Source: DATFDN01 sp963818885
GTDB lineage: Bacteria > Pseudomonadota > Alphaproteobacteria > Acetobacterales > Acetobacteraceae
Direction: 5' to 3'
NCBI GenBank assembly: GCA_963818885.1
Contig: CAWFTP010000003.1
Location: 124,001 to 188,000 of the forward strand
DNA length: 64,000 nt
Below are positions 63,206 to 64,000 of the stretch, piece after piece. Numbering within the stretch: position 1 is the first letter of the stretch; each line of letters begins with the position of its first letter. Position numbers and translations under genes: made by a program. The notes under the pieces were generated by a model that saw nothing but the letters and a program-made list of their open reading frames with translations, was not told the DNA's origin and did no database searches.

Positions 63206-64000
63206 GCAGGATCTCCGCGCTTTGGGCCGCCGCCGCCAGCCTCGGCGCGCCGGCAGTCCATGCGTCGCTCCACTGGCGCGCGGGTCGGGGAAAAGAGTGG
63301 TCCGGGCGTCTCGCCGAGCGGCGCGGCATCGACCGTACCCCGCGACCGGCCGGCCGCGTGCTCTGGCTGCACGCGGCGAGCGTTGGGGAGAGCGTGTCGA
63401 TCCTGCCCGTCCTCTCCGCCCTGCGCGATCGCGCGCCGGACTTTGGCGTGCTGCTGACGACCGGCACCACCACCTCGGCCGTGCTGCTCGCGGACCGCCT
63501 CCCCGCCCTTGGGCTCGATCACGTGCTGCACCGCTTCGCGCCGCGCGATGTGCCGCGCTGGGCGGCGCGGTTCCTGGATCATTGGCGGCCGGATGCGGCG
63601 GCATTCGTGGAGAGCGAGTTGTGGCCGAACCTGCTCTCCGCCTGCCGCGCGCGCCGCATACCCACGATGCTGGTCAACGGCCGCCTGTCGGCCCACAGCT
63701 TCGCCCATTGGCGGCATGCGCCCCGGGTCGCGGCGCGGGTGATGGCATGCCTCGATCTCGTGCAGGCGCAGAGCGAGGCCGACGCAGAACGATTGGCCGC
63801 GCTCGGCGCGCGTCATGTCAGCGCGCCCGGCAACCTGAAATTCGCCGCTCCCCCGCTCGATGTGGATGCGGACGAGCTCGCGCGCGTGCGGGCGCTGCTC
63901 GGGACCCGCCCCTGCTGGGTCGCGGCGAGCACCCATACGGGCGAGGAGGCTATCGTGGCACAGGCGCATCGCCGCCTCGTGTCCGCCCGCTCCGGCCTGC
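63202..64000 (+). CDS. waaA: 3-deoxy-D-manno-octulosonic acid transferase (Kdo transferase), N-terminal part
   Basis: It runs off the right edge after about 266 residues. The start is the GTG at 63202, overlapping the DUF374 gene (GTGA). Visible motifs are RVLWLHAASVGESVSILPVL with the catalytic glutamate, VLLTTGTTTSAVLLADR, LHRFAPRDVPRWAARFLDHW and AAFVESELWPNLLSACRARR, then LGARHVSAPGNLKF and CWVAASTHTGEEAIVAQAHR. It adds Kdo to lipid A precursor. The N-terminal segment SRISALWAAAASLGAPAVHA is the membrane-associated start. Confidence 0.93.
   Translation, partial: MSRISALWAAAASLGAPAVHASLHWRAGRGKEWSGRLAERRGIDRTPRPAGRVLWLHAASVGESVSILPVLSALRDRAPDFGVLLTTGTTTSAVLLADRLPALGLDHVLHRFAPRDVPRWAARFLDHWRPDAAAFVESELWPNLLSACRARRIPTMLVNGRLSAHSFAHWRHAPRVAARVMACLDLVQAQSEADAERLAALGARHVSAPGNLKFAAPPLDVDADELARVRALLGTRPCWVAASTHTGEEAIVAQAHRRLVSARSGL

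Overview
This is a high-GC (roughly two-thirds G+C) alphaproteobacterial chromosome segment, most likely from the Acetobacteraceae/Rhodospirillales. The family call is an inference. It rests on alphaproteobacterial gene neighbourhoods (ihfA-merR-tRNA-Pro; hdaA / AI-2E permease / CDP-alcohol transferase / purM / purN; hfq-hflX; mazG), on the codon bias, and on the gene families present.

Layout. 1-4.4 kb: start of maiA, a MarR regulator, an SbmA/BacA-type ABC exporter, a DUF1499 protein, ihfA and merR, tRNA-Pro(GGG) and tRNA-Ser(TGA). 4.7-5.9 kb: an IS630-family insertion sequence with clean inverted ends and TA flanks. 6.0-7.5 kb: an exopolysaccharide-initiating sugar transferase. 7.5-18.2 kb: one continuous minus-strand nitrogen unit, urtABCDE-ureDABCEFG (urea ABC uptake, nickel urease and its accessory proteins). 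It is read from a clear sigma-54 promoter with an NtrC-like palindrome upstream of urtA. 18.4-20.3 kb: an acyltransferase and a decayed ilvD. 20.4-27.6 kb: a fluoride-response island with two fluoride (crcB-motif) riboswitches, a MutS-like ATPase, an MFS exporter, a membrane complex related to group 4 hydrogenases / complex I, crcB (Fluc) and a DUF190 protein. 27.6-45.8 kb: mostly housekeeping (hdaA, purM, purN, mazG, hflX, hfq, accA) mixed with small secreted proteins, an extradiol dioxygenase and an MFS/TetR pair with twin operators. 45.8-53.8 kb: a sulfotransferase-like protein, ACC deaminase, a degenerate ExeA-like/lipoprotein pair, an acyl-CoA synthetase/CoA-transferase pair and a monooxygenase-cupin chimera. 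53.8-64 kb: TauE exporter, amidase, FUSC-type exporter, haloacid dehalogenase, an AlgX/AlgI-like polysaccharide acetylation pair, a DUF374 acyltransferase and the start of waaA.

The most interesting system is the fluoride island. Its hydrogenase-like large subunit carries R-V-S-G-V-G where a hydrogenase has R-x-C-G-x-C, so it cannot hold a NiFe site, while the NuoB-like subunit keeps all four cluster cysteines. Together with CrcB and DUF190 downstream of a fluoride aptamer, this points to a fluoride-inducible ion- or electron-coupled membrane complex rather than a hydrogenase. Several of its subunits are truncated here.

A second window-wide feature is damage. At least ten genes carry single-base frameshifts, several at short homopolymers and some in genes expected to be essential or near-essential (accA, ihfA, purN). 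Several others lack internal segments (ilvD, inositol monophosphatase, MFS, MutS-like, hyfC/hyfF). The single-base shifts look like consensus errors in the assembly. The internal deletions could be real decay or misassembly. Where a frameshift is called, both reading frames were read and joined by family knowledge.
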